Assembly: GCA_028708105.1 (NCBI GenBank)
Contig: JAQVZR010000151.1
Span: 1 to 5,516 of the forward strand
Length of the DNA stretch: 5,516 nucleotides
Source: Desulfoplanes sp.
GTDB lineage: Bacteria; Desulfobacterota; Desulfovibrionia; Desulfovibrionales; Desulfomicrobiaceae
Direction: 5' to 3'
Position 1 is the first letter of the stretch; every line of letters starts with the position of its first letter. Shown piece by piece: positions 3,858 to 5,516 of the stretch. Below the pieces are notes generated by a model. The model was given only the letters and a program-made list of their open reading frames with translations, searched no databases and was not told the DNA's origin. Both the position numbers and the translations under genes were made by a program.

Positions 3858-5516
3858 TTCTCCAGGCTTTGTATGAGTATTACCAACGCATGAATGCCGA
3901 TCCGGATTCAGGCATACCGTCTTATGGCACAAGCATGGAAAATATCTCTTTTGCCCTGGTGCTGGATGCGAAGGGACATTTACGCAACATTGAAGATTTG
4001 CGGGAACAGGAAGGCAAAAAGCTTCGCCCCCGTAAGATGGCTGTGCCTATTGCAGAAAAAAAAGCCAACGGTATCAAGCCTAATTTTTTGTGGGATACGA
4101 CAAATTATGTACTGGGGAAAGGCAAGGAAAAAGACACGGAGAATGAAAAAAAGAAGATTAAAAATGTAGAGCGCATAGCCAAATGTCATGCTTCTTTTGT
4201 TGAATACATGAAGACGTATTGTGATGAGTCCGATCCCGGCCTCGCGGCTGTGCGCACATTTCTCACAGGCGAGGGTAACGATATCTCCGGTTTTCCAAAT
4301 TCCGAGGAAGTCATCGGAACCAATGTTGTTTTTCGGTTAGAAGGAGAACGGGGCTTTGTGCACGATCGTCCGGCAGCTCGCAAGGCTTGGGCATCATGTT
4401 TACGCCAGCGTGAACAGGGCGTCCTTGGTCAATGTCTGGTGACGGGAGAGACATCCAAGCCTATTGCTCGGCTTCATCCCTCAATTAAAGGCGTACGAGG
4501 TGCTCAGTCGGCAGGAGCGTCCATTGTTGCCTTCGAGCTTGCCTCTGTTAAATCATACGGCAAAGAACGTTCCTATAACGCGCCTGTTAGTCAATATGCA
4601 GCTTTTAGCTATGTTTCTGCACTGAATTTTCTTTTGAGTGGAATCAATCGTCAAAAAGTCACCATCGGCGATGCCACCATTGTTTTCTGGGCCGAGCGCA
4701 TGAGCCCGGCTGAGGATTTTCTGGCCGATCTTTTTGATCCGCCATCCGAGGTGACCCCGCCCGTTACCTCGGAGGACCCTCAAACCACAACCAAAATTCA
4801 CGACCTGCTCCAGGCCCTACGTTCCGGCAGACGGGCCGTGGATATCATGCCGGATCTTGATGAATCCGTGCATTTTTATCTGCTGGCTTTGGCTCCCAAC
4901 GCAGCCCGTTTGTCCATCCGCTTTTGGGACGTCGATACGGTGGGTGGTCTACTGAAAAAGGTCGGAAAATATTTTCAGGATCTCGAAATCGTTCGGCAAT
5001 ATGATAACGAACCGGAATTTCCGCCCCTCTGGCGTTTACTGCGTCAGACAGCAGTTTTGGATAAAAGTGAGAATATTTCTCCTGTGCTGGCAGGAGGTAT
5101 GGCAAGAGCCATGCTTTCCGGCGTGCGGTATCCGCAGAATCTGCTTCCAGCTGTACTGGGCCGCATACGGGCCGAGCACAAGGTAACGTATTTTCGTGCA
5201 GCGCTCATCAAGGCATTTCTTACAAGAAACAAACGAATGGAGGTTCCCGTGTCACTTGATCCTTCAAGGACTGACCGTCCTTATTTACTCGGCAGACTGT
5301 TCGCTGTTCTGGAAAAAGCCCAGGAAGATGCTGTGCCCGGTGCCAACGCGACCATCAAAGATCGCTATCTCAGTTCTGCATCGGCCACTGCGGGGCAGGT
5401 TTTCCACATGTTGCTTAAAAATGCGGCTAATCATACGGCCAAGCTGCGCAAGGACCCGGAAAAGAAAGGCCGGGCGTTCCACTACGACACAATGATTCAG
5501 GATATCATGAATGCCT
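3854..5516 (+). CDS. cas8c: Cas8c (Csd1), large subunit of type I-C Cascade, 3' end outside the window
   Basis: Cas8c recognises the PAM and helps recruit Cas3. The frame is open for 554 codons to the right edge without a stop; family members are about 570-620 aa, so only a short C-terminus is missing. The N-terminus MILQALYEYYQRMNADPDSGIPSYG and the block around 195-245 (CLVTGETSKPIARLHPSIKG, GAQSAGAS, SYGKERSYNAPVS) are characteristic of Csd1/Cas8c. Further hallmarks are FWAERM (278-283) and LSIRFWDVDTVG (353-364). The start overlaps the cas5c stop as ATGA, with GGAGG at 3842-3846 and 7 nt spacing, which indicates translational coupling. A lysine-rich stretch at residues 89-104 is probably a flexible loop. 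The last third doubles as the small subunit Cas11c. Confidence 0.95.
   Translation, partial: MILQALYEYYQRMNADPDSGIPSYGTSMENISFALVLDAKGHLRNIEDLREQEGKKLRPRKMAVPIAEKKANGIKPNFLWDTTNYVLGKGKEKDTENEKKKIKNVERIAKCHASFVEYMKTYCDESDPGLAAVRTFLTGEGNDISGFPNSEEVIGTNVVFRLEGERGFVHDRPAARKAWASCLRQREQGVLGQCLVTGETSKPIARLHPSIKGVRGAQSAGASIVAFELASVKSYGKERSYNAPVSQYAAFSYVSALNFLLSGINRQKVTIGDATIVFWAERMSPAEDFLADLFDPPSEVTPPVTSEDPQTTTKIHDLLQALRSGRRAVDIMPDLDESVHFYLLALAPNAARLSIRFWDVDTVGGLLKKVGKYFQDLEIVRQYDNEPEFPPLWRLLRQTAVLDKSENISPVLAGGMARAMLSGVRYPQNLLPAVLGRIRAEHKVTYFRAALIKAFLTRNKRMEVPVSLDPSRTDRPYLLGRLFAVLEKAQEDAVPGANATIKDRYLSSASATAGQVFHMLLKNAANHTAKLRKDPEKKGRAFHYDTMIQDIMNA
5249..5516 (+). CDS. cas11c: Cas11c, small Cascade subunit from an internal in-frame start in cas8c (partial)
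   Basis: Type I-C systems make their small subunit by internal translation of the cas8c 3' end. Here GGAGG (5239-5243) precedes an in-frame GTG at 5249 by 5 nt, inside coding sequence where no ribosome site is otherwise needed. The product would begin (M)SLDPSRTDRPYLLGRLFAVLE, the conserved block at which Cas11c begins in studied I-C systems (by family memory). At least 89 codons lie in the window, and about 120-130 aa would be expected. Alternative starts are ATG at 5237 (overlapping the ribosome site) and the ATGs at 5099 and 5111 behind AGGAGG (5092-5097), which would give a longer form. The 5249 GTG has the best spacing. Confidence 0.7.
   Translation, partial: MSLDPSRTDRPYLLGRLFAVLEKAQEDAVPGANATIKDRYLSSASATAGQVFHMLLKNAANHTAKLRKDPEKKGRAFHYDTMIQDIMNA

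Overview
The window holds the first part of a bacterial type I-C CRISPR-Cas operon, all on the + strand: cas3 (706-2889), cas5c (3189-3857) and cas8c (3854 to beyond the right edge). An internal translation start for the small subunit Cas11c lies inside cas8c (5249 onward). The order cas3-cas5c-cas8c is the usual I-C order, and cas7c, cas4, cas1, cas2 and a CRISPR array would be expected to the right. Cas genes are of moderate GC, while the gaps are AT-rich. A proteobacterium-like or desulfovibrio-like host is plausible from the protein style and Shine-Dalgarno usage, but this is a weak inference.

Region by region: 1-705 has no gene I recognise. 706-2889 is an apparently intact HD-nuclease/helicase Cas3. 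2890-3188 is a 299-base gap, odd because cas3 and cas5 are normally close together in I-C operons. 3189-5516 encodes the Cascade subunits Cas5c and Cas8c/Cas11c, with an ATGA overlap between cas5c and cas8c and strong ribosome binding sites.

The gap is the most interesting part. It contains one stand-alone 32-nt unit with the layout of a type I-C CRISPR repeat (3070-3101, ending CGTGGATTGAAAC), then a spacer-length stretch of 34 nt (3102-3135), then a strong hairpin plus short T tract (3136-3170). The first 17 nt of this pseudo-spacer are perfectly complementary to the + strand at 2886-2902, at the cas3 stop codon. The matching protospacer, read on the - strand, is preceded by TTC, the type I-C PAM. 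The rest of the pseudo-spacer does not match. This is the architecture of a crRNA-like regulatory RNA (CreA antitoxin or CreR Cas-autorepressor type): partial pairing would let Cascade bind without destroying its own locus.

Between target and mini-CRISPR lie a perfect -35 hexamer (TTGACA, 2914-2919) and a candidate toxin-RNA region that begins with the mini-ORF ATG AGG AGG TGA (2956-2967). Together they resemble a creT-creA RNA toxin-antitoxin pair embedded in a type I-C cas operon. The mini-CRISPR and its PAM-flanked target are seen directly. The toxin and the regulatory outcome are inferred.
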